This document shows, in pieces, positions 1 to 7,301 of a stretch of DNA of 9,615 nucleotides. A model generated the notes under the pieces. It made no database searches and was not told the DNA's origin. It saw only the letters and a list, made by a program, of their open reading frames with translations. This DNA is from an uncultured Collinsella sp. GTDB lineage: Bacteria > Actinomycetota > Coriobacteriia > Coriobacteriales > Coriobacteriaceae. Every line of letters starts with the position of its first letter. Positions within the stretch are counted from its first letter, which is position 1. Made by a program: the position numbers and the translations under genes. The stretch spans positions 1 to 9,615 of the forward strand of contig CABRIB010000072.1 in NCBI GenBank assembly GCA_902470915.1, read 5' to 3'.

Positions 1-46
1 TACACAAGGAGTATCGTCGGCAGCGTCAGATGTGTATAAGAGACAG
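1..46 (+). other. Nextera Read 1 adapter with i5 index (not genomic)
   Basis: Bases 1-5 match the end of the Illumina P5 primer, 6-13 (AAGGAGTA) match a standard Nextera i5 index (S507), 14-27 match the Nextera Read 1 tail, and 28-46 are the Tn5 mosaic end AGATGTGTATAAGAGACAG. Genomic sequence therefore starts at 47. Reading frames that start inside the mosaic end gain a false N-terminus, MYKRQ. Confidence 0.98.
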
Positions 47-70
47 GGTTTACAAGAAAGCGGGGATGAG

Positions 71-676
71 ATGGCGACGGTGTATGGTTATGCGCGGGTG
101 AGTTCGCGCGATCAGAATCTAAATCGGCAGCTGGATGCGCTGGGCGCCTATGGCGTGGGCTCGGCGAATATTTATGCCGACCATGCGAGCGGCAAGGACT
201 TCGATCGCCCGCGGTATCGCGAGCTGCTGCACATCCTGGGAGACGGGGACGTGCTGGTGGTGCTTTCTATCGACCGACTTGGCCGTAATTACTCCGAGAT
301 TCTTGAGGAATGGCGACGCATTACCAAGGAGCTCGGGGTTGCCATTGTGGTGTTGGACATGCCATTGCTTGACACGCGCGTCAGGGCCAGCGGCGCGCCG
401 GATGTGACCAATACCCTGATTGCCGATATTGTGCTACAACTGCTGAGCTACGTGGCGCAGGTGGAGCGCGAGAATATTCATCGGCGCCAAGCGGAGGGGA
501 TTGCAGCGGCGCGGGCGCGAGGGGTCCGTTTCGGTCGACCTCGCAAGCCGTGCCCTCCTCAGTTTGAGCTGGTACGCGATAGCTATGAGGCAGGCGATAT
601 TACCCGCAGCCAGGCAGCAAAGTGCCTGGGCGTGTGCGTGGGGACGTTCGATCGCTGGATGCGCGAGGCGGGGTAG
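71..676 (+). CDS. Small serine recombinase (resolvase/invertase family)
   Basis: A 201-residue site-specific DNA recombinase of the resolvase/invertase family, which cuts and rejoins DNA through a covalent phosphoserine link. The N-terminal motif GYARVSSRDQN carries nucleophile Ser11 with Arg9. IDRLGR supplies Asp68, Arg69 and Arg72. All match gamma-delta resolvase (R8, S10, D67, R68, R71) shifted by one. The dimerisation helix region follows (about 120-150, with VERENIHRR), then a basic linker GRPRKP and a C-terminal helix-turn-helix at about 174-198 that would bind the crossover site. Length is typical of this class. ATG 71 is chosen, with GGGG at 62-65 as a weak ribosome site; an in-frame extension to base 32 is adapter. 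No partner transposase or recognisable crossover site is visible, so its substrate (resolution or inversion) is unknown. The left flank is missing. Confidence 0.93.
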   Translation: MATVYGYARVSSRDQNLNRQLDALGAYGVGSANIYADHASGKDFDRPRYRELLHILGDGDVLVVLSIDRLGRNYSEILEEWRRITKELGVAIVVLDMPLLDTRVRASGAPDVTNTLIADIVLQLLSYVAQVERENIHRRQAEGIAAARARGVRFGRPRKPCPPQFELVRDSYEAGDITRSQAAKCLGVCVGTFDRWMREAG

Positions 677-682
677 GGGTTT

Positions 683-697
683 GCGCCGCTTTGGCGC
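683..697 (+). terminator. Short GC hairpin after the recombinase gene (weak terminator candidate)
   Basis: GCGCC and GGCGC form a 5-bp stem around a 5-base loop, beginning seven bases after the recombinase stop. Only TTCC follows, not a run of T, so termination here is doubtful. Confidence 0.2.
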
Positions 698-780
698 TTC
701 CTGTTGCGATTCAAATTTTGATACGCTGACGATGTCATTTGGGGCTACACTCGCTGATATTCAAAAAAGGAGGTAGGCCC

Positions 781-1362
781 TTGGCGCGCGTAAAACAAAT
801 AATCGGATGGACCGCGATCGTTCTGTTTACTGCAACGCTGGCGGGCATCTGGGTGCTGACGGAGCAAAATGCGGTGGAGACGTCGTTGCTGAGCGAGTCA
901 ACCGCGCGTGTGGTGGAGGGTCAAGCTACGGGCGTACAGGCTGCCGATGTCGCGGGTGAAGCTCAGACCGAGAACGGGATGACCGGGGGCACCGATTCGG
1001 CTGCTTCGAATGTCCGGTCTGGCCGACTTGCTTCCATTCGCATGTGGGTGGGCACGAACGTCCGTCGCGTTGCCCATACCGTAGAGTTTTTCTTCGTCGG
1101 ATTGTTCGCCTCGGTGGTCGTGGTTTGCTTTTCCAGGCGTCCGTGGAGCGTATGCTCCCGTTGCGTGCCCGTGTTGCTCTTTTGTGCCGTCTGCTCCGTT
1201 GGCGATCAGGTGCATAAGATCTTTGTTCCCGGCAGGCATTTCGACGTTATCGATTTAGGATTCGATGCTGCGGGCTATGTCACCGCCATGCTGTTGGTAT
1301 TGCTGGCAGCGGCGTTGGTGCGCCATGCGACTCGGCCGATCGGCGCCCATGCGAGGCGCTAG
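781..1362 (+). CDS. VanZ-family membrane protein
   Basis: A 193-residue membrane protein of the VanZ-like family. The family is named after VanZ of Tn1546, which gives low-level teicoplanin resistance; most chromosomal members have no known substrate. Seen here: an N-terminal membrane segment (about 7-24), a polar, low-complexity external stretch (about 28-80), then three more hydrophobic segments (about 98-117, 125-140, 163-183). The family signature is present: His99/Glu102 in AHTVEFF, then SVGDQVHKIFVPGRHFD (Asp142, Arg152) and IDLGFDAAG, where the usual Asn is Asp162. The start is TTG 781, with AAAGGAGG at 766-773 and a 7-base gap. An in-frame ATG at 739 would place this strong ribosome site inside the gene. 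A TACACT element (746-751) is a possible -10 box, but no good -35 is seen. Resistance function cannot be claimed. Confidence 0.85.
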   Translation: MARVKQIIGWTAIVLFTATLAGIWVLTEQNAVETSLLSESTARVVEGQATGVQAADVAGEAQTENGMTGGTDSAASNVRSGRLASIRMWVGTNVRRVAHTVEFFFVGLFASVVVVCFSRRPWSVCSRCVPVLLFCAVCSVGDQVHKIFVPGRHFDVIDLGFDAAGYVTAMLLVLLAAALVRHATRPIGAHARR

Positions 1363-1443
1363 CCGGTAACAAACCCGTTTCTGATAATGCGACCTTGTTG
1401 AATTATTTTGTGTCGCGCGTATTTCCGAGCGGTCGGATTTGAG

Positions 1444-1470
1444 GGGCGAGCGGTAGAACGCTCGCCCTTT
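1444..1470 (+). terminator. Hairpin between the VanZ-like gene and murR
   Basis: GGGCGAGCG (1444-1452) and CGCTCGCCC (1459-1467) form a perfect 9-bp GC-rich stem with a 6-base loop, followed by only TTT. The stem is convincing but the short T tract makes this a weak intrinsic terminator. It separates the VanZ-like gene from the murR control region. It could instead be an RNA or DNA structure serving the mur leader. Confidence 0.5.
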
Positions 1471-1481
1471 GTGCGCCACGA

Positions 1482-1500
1482 TGCGGCACAATGTACCGCA
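1482..1500. promoter_or_regulatory. 19-bp palindrome upstream of murR, candidate operator
   Basis: TGCGGCACAATGTACCGCA is an odd-centred inverted repeat with 8 of 9 arm positions complementary; only C1487/A1495 fail. It lies 67 bases before the murR ATG in the only sizeable gap ahead of the mur cluster. Size and symmetry suit a dimeric repressor. RpiR-type regulators often act on their own operon, so MurR is the natural candidate binder; that link is inference. Confidence 0.45.
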
Positions 1501-1519
1501 AAAGCTGTTTGTATCCGGT

Positions 1520-1532
1520 ACGAATCGTTCGT
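1520..1532. promoter_or_regulatory. 13-bp inverted repeat near murR, possible second operator
   Basis: ACGAA-TCG-TTCGT has perfect 5-bp arms around a 3-base centre. It lies just upstream of TTTAAT (1538-1543), which differs from the -10 consensus at one base. If TTTAAT is the murR -10 box, this repeat lies in the promoter spacer where a bound repressor would block RNA polymerase. No convincing -35 is seen, so both promoter and operator are tentative. Confidence 0.3.
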
Positions 1533-1566
1533 TGGTCTTTAATTCTTCTCAACGGAGGTGTTTGAG

Positions 1567-2418
1567 ATGGCAAACGGATTGCTTTTGCGGCTTCGCGAGC
1601 GTGAGCTCAGTGCGAGCCCGGCGGAACGCAATGTCATCGCATATGTAAGCGCTCATCCGCACGAGGTAGTCGGGCTGTCCGTCCGCGGTCTTGCCGATGT
1701 CACGTTCTCCTCGCCCTCGAGCATTTTGCGCTTTTGCAAGCGCTTGGGTTTTGCGGGCTACAAGGAGTTCCAGCGCGAACTGATTGCCGAGCTGGCGCTC
1801 TTGGGTGACAAGAAAGACGTTGCCCTCGAGGACATCTCCATGGATGACAGCGTCGAACATATCGTGGGGAAGGTGATGAAAAGCAACGTGCGCACGATCG
1901 AAGCGACGGCGCGAACGCTCGATTACACCGTCTTGGAGCGATGTGCGGCCTATCTTAAGCGGGCACGTGCGGTCAATCTGTTCGGTATCGGTGCCTCTCG
2001 TTTGGTCGCGCACGATCTGGCGCAAAAGCTCATGCGTGTCGACAAAGAGTGCCATCTGTACGACGACTGGCATGATCAGCTCTTGTGTGCCAAGAACATG
2101 CATGAGGGCGATATGGCAATCGCCTTTAGCTACTCGGGCTTGACGCAAGAGGTGCTGGACTGCGCCGCCGAGGCCCAACGTCACAACTGTCCCGTTGTGG
2201 CCGTGACCAAAGTAGATGGATCATCCAAGCTTGCCACCATGGCCGATGCCGTGCTCGGCGTCGCTGCGAGTGAGCCCTTGGTCCGCAGCGGTGCCATGGC
2301 TTCGCGTATGGCCCAGCTTATGGTTGTCGATGCCCTGTACGCTGCTTACGTTGCCAGCGACTACGAACGAGCGACGCATGTCATTAAGCAAAACTACATC
2401 GAGAAACAGGAAAGATGA
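1567..2418 (+). CDS. murR: MurR/RpiR-family transcriptional regulator
   Basis: A 283-residue cytoplasmic DNA-binding regulator. The N-terminal RpiR-type helix-turn-helix domain covers about 1-78 (VRGLADVTFSSPSSILRFCK, then RLGFAGYKEF). A SIS sugar-phosphate-binding domain covers about 125-260, with FGIGAS (139-144) and SYSGLT (188-193) as phosphate-binding loops. E. coli MurR represses murQP and responds to MurNAc-6-phosphate. The same role is likely here because murQ begins 10 bases downstream. ATG 1567 is chosen with GGAGGTG at 1554-1560 and a 6-base gap; GTG 1558 is in frame but lies inside that ribosome site. Two inverted repeats upstream (1482-1500, 1520-1532) could be its operators. Family assignment is secure; the specific effector is inferred from the neighbours. 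Confidence 0.88.
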   Translation: MANGLLLRLRERELSASPAERNVIAYVSAHPHEVVGLSVRGLADVTFSSPSSILRFCKRLGFAGYKEFQRELIAELALLGDKKDVALEDISMDDSVEHIVGKVMKSNVRTIEATARTLDYTVLERCAAYLKRARAVNLFGIGASRLVAHDLAQKLMRVDKECHLYDDWHDQLLCAKNMHEGDMAIAFSYSGLTQEVLDCAAEAQRHNCPVVAVTKVDGSSKLATMADAVLGVAASEPLVRSGAMASRMAQLMVVDALYAAYVASDYERATHVIKQNYIEKQER

Positions 2419-2428
2419 GGTGAATGAA

Positions 2429-3352
<924 letters not shown>

Positions 3353-3409
3353 GTGCGCGGCGTGAGCTGATATGACATCCAGACGAGATACCCAATACAA
3401 GGAGGAGTT

Positions 3410-4840
3410 ATGACGAACAAAGAGCTGGCTCAAAAGCTGCTGGACCTTTTGGGCGGTAAAGACAACGTGCTGGCAAACGCGGCGTGCATGACGCGCCTGC
3501 GCGTGACCGTCAAAGACACGGGCAGCGTCGACGCGGAGGGCATTAAGGCACTCGACGGCGTGATGGGCCTGGTCGAGGACGACACGATGCAGATCGTGCT
3601 GGGTCCGGGCAAGGTGAATAAGGTGCTCGAGGAGTTCTCCAAGCTCACCGGCCTTGCGAAAGGCGTTGCCGACGAGAGCGTGGTTGACGCTGCGGCCACA
3701 AACAAGGCCGCGCAGAAGGCAAAGTACGAGTCCAAGCCGGTTCAGGCCTTCCTCAAGAAGATTTCCAATGTCTTCGTTGCCCTGCTTCCCGGCATCATTG
3801 CGGCTGGCCTCATCAACGGTATCTGCAACGTCATTAACGTCTCGACGGCAGGCGCGCTTGCAGGCGAGTGGTGGTACCAGGGCATTCGTTCCATGGGCTG
3901 GGCCCTGTTTGCCTATCTGCCCATCTTGGTGGGCTATAACGCGGCACGTGAGTTTGGCGGCTCCGCTGCGCTGGGCGGCATCGCCGGCATGATGTGTATT
4001 GCCAACAGTGCCATGCCCCTGCTTGCGCCTGGTGCGGCTGATCCTGCCGCTGCCATTCTGCTGCCGCTCACCAATGCGCAGTACAACCCCGCAGCGGGCG
4101 GCATGATCGCGGCTCTTATCGCTGGCGCATTTTTTGCCTGGATGGAGCGTCAGATTCGCAAAGTTATGCCCAACGCACTCGACACGTTCTTGTCCCCGCT
4201 GCTGGTGCTCATCATCGGCGCCTTTGCTCTGATGCTCGTCATCCAGCCGGTTGGCGCATGGCTGACGACTGCCATCTTTAGCGTTTTGACCTTTATCTTC
4301 GAGAAGCTGGGCGTCCTGGGCGGCTATATCCTGTCGGCAGGCTTCTTGCCGCTGGTTTCCGTCGGCCTGCATCAGGCGCTCACGCCGATCCACGCTATGC
4401 TCAACGATCCCGACGGCGCTACCAAGGGCATCAATTACCTGCTCCCCATCCTTATGATGGCTGGCGGCGGCCAGGTCGGTTCCGGTTTGGCGCTGTACTT
4501 TAAGACCAAGAACGCCAAGCTCAAGAAGTACGTCGCAGAGTCCATTCCCGTTGGAATCCTGGGTGTGGGCGAGCCTCTGATGTATGCCGTTACGCTGCCG
4601 CTCGTTCGTCCGTTTGTGACGGCCTGCCTGGGTGCCGGATTTGGCGGCGCGCTCGCGGCGCTGCTTCACATCGGCACGGTTTCTCAGGGCGTTTCCGGTC
4701 TGTTTGGCCTGCTGATCGTCGTTCCTGGCCAGCAGCTCGGCTACGTTGCCGCTATGCTGCTTGCCTATGCCGCCGGCTTTGTCCTGACGTGGTTCTTTGG
4801 CGTCGACGAGCAGAAGATCAATGAGTTCTTTGGCGAGTAG
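3410..4840 (+). CDS. murP: PTS transporter subunit EIIBC, N-acetylmuramic acid type
   Basis: A 476-residue membrane permease of the glucose-superfamily PTS that imports and phosphorylates its sugar at C6. An N-terminal IIB domain (about 1-85) carries phosphorylatable Cys26 in AACMTRLRV. After a linker (about 86-110) comes the multi-pass IIC domain (about 115-470), with His321 in GLHQALTPIH and Glu388 in GVGEPLMYAVTLP. This IIC wording and total length resemble E. coli MurP (474 residues). No IIA domain is attached, so a separate EIIA (Crr type) must supply phosphate. AAGGAGGAG at 3399-3407 precedes ATG 3410; the gap after murQ is 57 bases. Neighbouring murQ and a MupG-like enzyme support MurNAc or MurNAc-GlcNAc as substrate. 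The sequence alone cannot separate those two, or rule out a related sugar. Confidence 0.9.
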   Translation: MTNKELAQKLLDLLGGKDNVLANAACMTRLRVTVKDTGSVDAEGIKALDGVMGLVEDDTMQIVLGPGKVNKVLEEFSKLTGLAKGVADESVVDAAATNKAAQKAKYESKPVQAFLKKISNVFVALLPGIIAAGLINGICNVINVSTAGALAGEWWYQGIRSMGWALFAYLPILVGYNAAREFGGSAALGGIAGMMCIANSAMPLLAPGAADPAAAILLPLTNAQYNPAAGGMIAALIAGAFFAWMERQIRKVMPNALDTFLSPLLVLIIGAFALMLVIQPVGAWLTTAIFSVLTFIFEKLGVLGGYILSAGFLPLVSVGLHQALTPIHAMLNDPDGATKGINYLLPILMMAGGGQVGSGLALYFKTKNAKLKKYVAESIPVGILGVGEPLMYAVTLPLVRPFVTACLGAGFGGALAALLHIGTVSQGVSGLFGLLIVVPGQQLGYVAAMLLAYAAGFVLTWFFGVDEQKINEFFGE

Positions 4841-4907
4841 TTTGATATCGCGAGCCGTGTTGCTCGGGGTTCGCGGCGCGCGGCAGATTTCTTGATGCTA
4901 TGGTTGT

Positions 4908-4941
4908 GCCGGCGGGGCTAACTGCTCCGCCGGCCTTTTTT
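4908..4941 (+). terminator. Strong intrinsic terminator between murP and the mupG-like gene
   Basis: GCCGGCGGGGC (4908-4918) pairs with GCTCCGCCGGC (4924-4934), giving an 11-bp stem with one G-U pair and a 5-base loop. TTTTTT follows at 4936-4941. This is the best terminator in the window. The ribosome site of the next gene starts directly after the T run. A second possible hairpin (4849-4856 with 4868-4875, 8 bp including one G-U) lies upstream in the same gap. It may lower expression of the downstream gene relative to murP. Confidence 0.88.
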
Positions 4942-4957
4942 AAAGGAGCGTTGTAGC

Positions 4958-6010
4958 GTGAAAACGGGTATTTCGATTTATCTTTCCAGCCCTTTGCAGG
5001 ATATTGAGCGGACGATTGAGCGTGGTGCCGCGGCGGGTGCGCGCTACGCGTTCACCTCACTGCATATTCCCGAGGATGGGGGAGCGGCGTATGCCGATAA
5101 GGTCCGTCATGTGCTGTCGCTGCTCTCCGCCCGCGGCATTGCGCTCATCGCCGATGTGGGGCCGCGCACGTGCGATTTGCTCGGGCTTGAGCGCATCGAG
5201 GACCTGCGCGATCTGGGGTTGGAATACCTTCGTTTGGACTATGGCTTTAGCGCCCAACGGGTCGCGGAGCTGTCCGGTGTATTTCGCATAGTGGTCAATG
5301 CATCGACGGTGAGTTCTGATGAAATCGCATCGTGGCGTGAGGCCGGTGCCGATGTGACTCGTTTTGCCGCCTGCCACAATTTTTACCCCAAGCCTTATAC
5401 CGGTTTAGCTCTGGAGGACATTGCTCGGGTGAATCTTCGTCTTGCGGCGCTTGGATTCGAAATCATGGCTTTTGTGCCGGGTGATGCCAACGTTCGCGGG
5501 CCGGTATTCGAGGGACTGCCGACGGTCGAGGCGCAGCGCGGTCGCGCGTCAAAGGTTGCTCTCAATATGCTTGAGCTTGCACATGGCGCCGATTGCGACA
5601 TTGTGTTGGTCGGCGACCCCGATCTTTCCGATGCGGGCTGGGCGCAGTTTGCTCAAGTTTCCGCCGGATACGTGGACCTGCAATGCGAGCTTGAGCCCGG
5701 TTATGCCTATGTGCGCGGGCAGATTCATCACGACCGGCCCGATTCGAGCACCCTCATCTTTAGGTCTCAGGAGTCGCGCACGACGCTTAAACCGGATTCC
5801 GTGCCGATGGATGCCGGTGCCGGCCTGTCGCGAAAGACGGGGTCGATCGCTGTGAGCAATAGCGGCTATGGGCGCTACGAAGGCGAGCTTGAGATTGCGC
5901 GGGTCGATCTTCCCGGTGACGAGCGCATGAACGTTGCGGGCCATATCACGCCCGAGGCAATGGAGCTGCTGCCGTCCATCAAACGCGGATTCGGGGTACG
6001 GTTCGTTTAG
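4958..6010 (+). CDS. mupG: MupG/DUF871-family 6-phospho-N-acetylmuramidase
   Basis: A 350-residue cytoplasmic protein of the DUF871 family, whose characterised member is MupG of Staphylococcus aureus. MupG hydrolyses MurNAc-6-P-GlcNAc, delivered by the PTS, to MurNAc-6-P and GlcNAc. An N-terminal TIM-barrel-like domain (about 1-235) opens with GISIYLSSP and contains HNFYPKPYTGL (140-150) and FVPGD with RGPVFEGLPT, all typical of the family. A smaller C-terminal domain (about 240-350) follows, with the family-like segment SGYGRYEGELEI. Start GTG 4958 has AAAGGAG at 4942-4948 and a 9-base gap. The S. aureus cluster (mupG-murQ-murP-murR) has the same genes in a different order. A strong terminator separates this gene from murP, so read-through or an unseen promoter must drive it. 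Activity is inferred from family and context. Confidence 0.85.
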   Translation: MKTGISIYLSSPLQDIERTIERGAAAGARYAFTSLHIPEDGGAAYADKVRHVLSLLSARGIALIADVGPRTCDLLGLERIEDLRDLGLEYLRLDYGFSAQRVAELSGVFRIVVNASTVSSDEIASWREAGADVTRFAACHNFYPKPYTGLALEDIARVNLRLAALGFEIMAFVPGDANVRGPVFEGLPTVEAQRGRASKVALNMLELAHGADCDIVLVGDPDLSDAGWAQFAQVSAGYVDLQCELEPGYAYVRGQIHHDRPDSSTLIFRSQESRTTLKPDSVPMDAGAGLSRKTGSIAVSNSGYGRYEGELEIARVDLPGDERMNVAGHITPEAMELLPSIKRGFGVRFV

Positions 6011-6026
6011 CGTGTGACCCGTGGGC

Positions 6027-6032
6027 TACAAT
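6027..6032 (+). promoter_or_regulatory. Possible -10 box for the Spx/ArsC-like gene
   Basis: TACAAT lies 70 bases before the ATG at 6103, in the gap after the mupG-like gene. It matches the -10 consensus at five of six positions. No good -35 lies 16-18 bases upstream, so this is a weak call resting on one box. Confidence 0.3.
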
Positions 6033-6102
6033 TGGCCCATCATACGAAGGCGCCTCGTGTGGCGTGTGCCTGCGTTGGCCGATCTATATTCGGAGGATTC
6101 CC

Positions 6103-6462
6103 ATGACCGTACTGTTTGTTGAATATCCCAAGTGCTCGACCTGTAAGAAGGCCAAGGCATGGCTGGACGAACACGGGGTAGAGTATATCGACCGCGATAT
6201 CGTTTTGGACAATCCCGCGGCTGATGAGCTTGCGACCTGGATTGCTCGTTCGGGACTGCCGGTGCGGCGCTTCTTTAATTCGTCGGGCATGAAATATCGA
6301 GAGCTGGGCCTGAAGGCACGTCTAGATGCGGGCATGACGGATCGGGAGTGCTACGAGCTGCTGGCGACCGACGGCATGCTGGTCAAGCGTCCGCTGTTGG
6401 TGGGCGACGACTTTGCGATTCCCGGCTTTAGGGAAGCAGCTTGGACCGAGGCGCTGCTGTAG
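6103..6462 (+). CDS. Spx/ArsC-family thioredoxin-fold protein
   Basis: A 119-residue cytoplasmic protein of the ArsC/Spx/MgsR superfamily. It begins with a beta strand and the redox motif YPKCSTCKKAKAWLDEHG (Cys11-x-x-Cys14). RRFFNSSGMKYRELGLK and MLVKRPLLVGDDFAIPGF follow; these are the usual signatures of the arsC-related group. Members include arsenate reductases, Spx-type RNA polymerase-binding stress regulators, and many proteins of unknown role. The length fits. The CxxC pair and lack of arsenic-resistance neighbours make true arsenate reductase unlikely, but sequence alone does not decide. ATG 6103 is chosen with GGAGG at 6092-6096 and a 6-base gap; an in-frame GTG at 6064 has no better site. 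The gene appears separately transcribed, 92 bases after the mupG-like gene. Confidence 0.88.
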   Translation: MTVLFVEYPKCSTCKKAKAWLDEHGVEYIDRDIVLDNPAADELATWIARSGLPVRRFFNSSGMKYRELGLKARLDAGMTDRECYELLATDGMLVKRPLLVGDDFAIPGFREAAWTEALL

Positions 6463-6534
6463 CGGCTGCGGAAAGTGCGACCCGTTTTGAGCGCTCGGGG
6501 TGGGACGTGTTTTCCATCGGAGGGCTCGCTCGGC

Positions 6535-6945
6535 TCAATCCTTGAGCTGCGCCCATTCGTGCGGATCGTAGACCTTTACGTGCTTGTTGGGCTTGCCGCT
6601 CCAGTACTCCTCGTCCATAAAGGGCAGATATGCCTGAACACCGGGGCAGATAAAGGGAATCCGCTGCTGTTGCAGTCGCTCGCGCTGTCGCTGCTCCAGG
6701 TGCGCCTCGGATATGACGGTCGGCATGCCGGACAGCTCGACGAGGCTTGCCTGGATTCGCTTAAGGTCGGGGAGTCCCGCGTGCCATGACACCCGCATGA
6801 TCAAAAAGGATGCACGGCGGTATTTTGCCTGCATCACCGTGATGGCGGGGCGCAGTGTGGGATGGATTTTGTCCCGTTCGGGCCAAAGGTCAGCAGTGAT
6901 CTCGAGGCCCAGGGTCTCCCATAGGTAATCAAGCTCTTCGTCCAT
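6535..6945 (-). CDS. Uncharacterised protein, 136 residues
   Basis: A single minus-strand gene between the Spx-like gene and the tRNA unit. No domain is firmly recognised. The stretch TVISEAHLEQRQRERLQQQR followed by IPFICPGVQAYLPFM resembles, from memory, the middle of a family of larger MarR-like winged-helix proteins whose members read 'LIE..IPFIVPG.Q.YLPFLG'. Here the protein ends about 30 residues later, so the C-terminal DNA-binding domain expected in that family would be missing. No signal peptide or membrane segment is seen. ATG 6945 is preferred because GAGG lies four bases upstream of it; an in-frame TTG at 6966 adds seven residues but has no ribosome site. It converges with the Spx-like gene, 72 bases between stops, without a clear shared terminator. 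It could be a truncated remnant or a short natural variant. Confidence 0.65.
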   Translation of the reverse strand: MDEELDYLWETLGLEITADLWPERDKIHPTLRPAITVMQAKYRRASFLIMRVSWHAGLPDLKRIQASLVELSGMPTVISEAHLEQRQRERLQQQRIPFICPGVQAYLPFMDEEYWSGKPNKHVKVYDPHEWAQLKD

Positions 6946-7014
6946 GGCGCCTCGATATCCGTGCAATGATGACGGTTCGATTGTGCCATCAGCCGTGAGT
7001 GCTGCATTGTTGTA

Positions 7015-7031
7015 ATCTACCAGCGGTAGAT
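7015..7031. promoter_or_regulatory. 17-bp inverted repeat in the gap before the tRNA unit
   Basis: ATCTACCAGCGGTAGAT has perfect 7-bp arms around AGC. It lies 70 bases upstream of the minus-strand ATG at 6945 and about 107 bases upstream of the tRNA -35 box, within the divergent gap 6946-7210. Its placement fits an operator for the minus-strand gene. No regulator is identified. Confidence 0.35.
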
Positions 7032-7110
7032 GCGGGACGTTTTACGGGCTTTGGCGCCGTACGTGTCGCTGGCGCTTCACAGGTCCTTCACGTGTTGGCC
7101 GTATTTGACT

Positions 7111-7166
7111 GAATTTCAAAAAAGTCAAAATTGGGGCTTGCGTCACGGCCGGACTTCCCGTATATT
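7111..7166 (+). promoter_or_regulatory. tRNA promoter with AT-rich upstream element
   Basis: TTGCGT (7138-7143), a 17-base spacer and TATATT (7161-7166) make a good housekeeping promoter with a start near 7173, about 38 bases before the first tRNA. Bases 7111-7132 are almost all A/T in an otherwise GC-rich region, at about -41 to -62. That is where an UP element bound by the RNA polymerase alpha subunits would lie, as at strong stable-RNA promoters. An inverted repeat TTTGACT/AGTCAAA (7104-7110, 7123-7129) overlaps it. Confidence 0.75.
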
Positions 7167-7210
7167 TCTTTCTTGCGCAAAGGCACAGCCGAGCGCAGCG
7201 ATGCAGTCAT

Positions 7211-7284
7211 TGGGATGTCGTCTAATGGCAGGACAGCGGATTCTGGTTCCGTCAATGGGGGTTCGACTCCCTCCATCCCAGCCA
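7211..7284 (+). tRNA. tRNA-Gln (anticodon CUG)
   Basis: The cloverleaf is complete. Acceptor TGGGATG pairs with CATCCCA and has a U1-A72 pair typical of tRNA-Gln. Anticodon stem GCGGA/TCCGT encloses loop TTCTGGT (anticodon CTG, reading CAG). The T stem GGGGG/CCCTC encloses TTCGACT. Discriminator is G, and CCA is encoded at 7282-7284. It is the first gene of a two-tRNA transcript. Confidence 0.96.
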
Positions 7285-7301
7285 TTGCATTTGCTACATA
7301 T

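Noticed and set aside
32..70. N-terminal extension of the recombinase beginning MYKRQ
   Set aside because: Its first codons are Tn5 mosaic-end adapter; the native start is ATG 71.
677..780. Invertible promoter or paired crossover sites next to the recombinase
   Set aside because: Only one short AT palindrome (TCAAATTTTGA) is visible, and no second copy was found near the gene.
1363..1566. Riboswitch or known RNA leader before murR
   Set aside because: Only one simple hairpin and two short inverted repeats are seen; no known riboswitch core is recognised.
2216..2428. N-terminal extension of murQ by 71 codons
   Set aside because: The stretch lies inside murR, and homologous MurQ begins at about ATG 2429.
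6463..6534. Shared terminator between the convergent Spx-like and minus-strand genes
   Set aside because: GAGCGCTC with flanking CCCG/CGGG makes only a small stem and lacks a proper T run on either strand.
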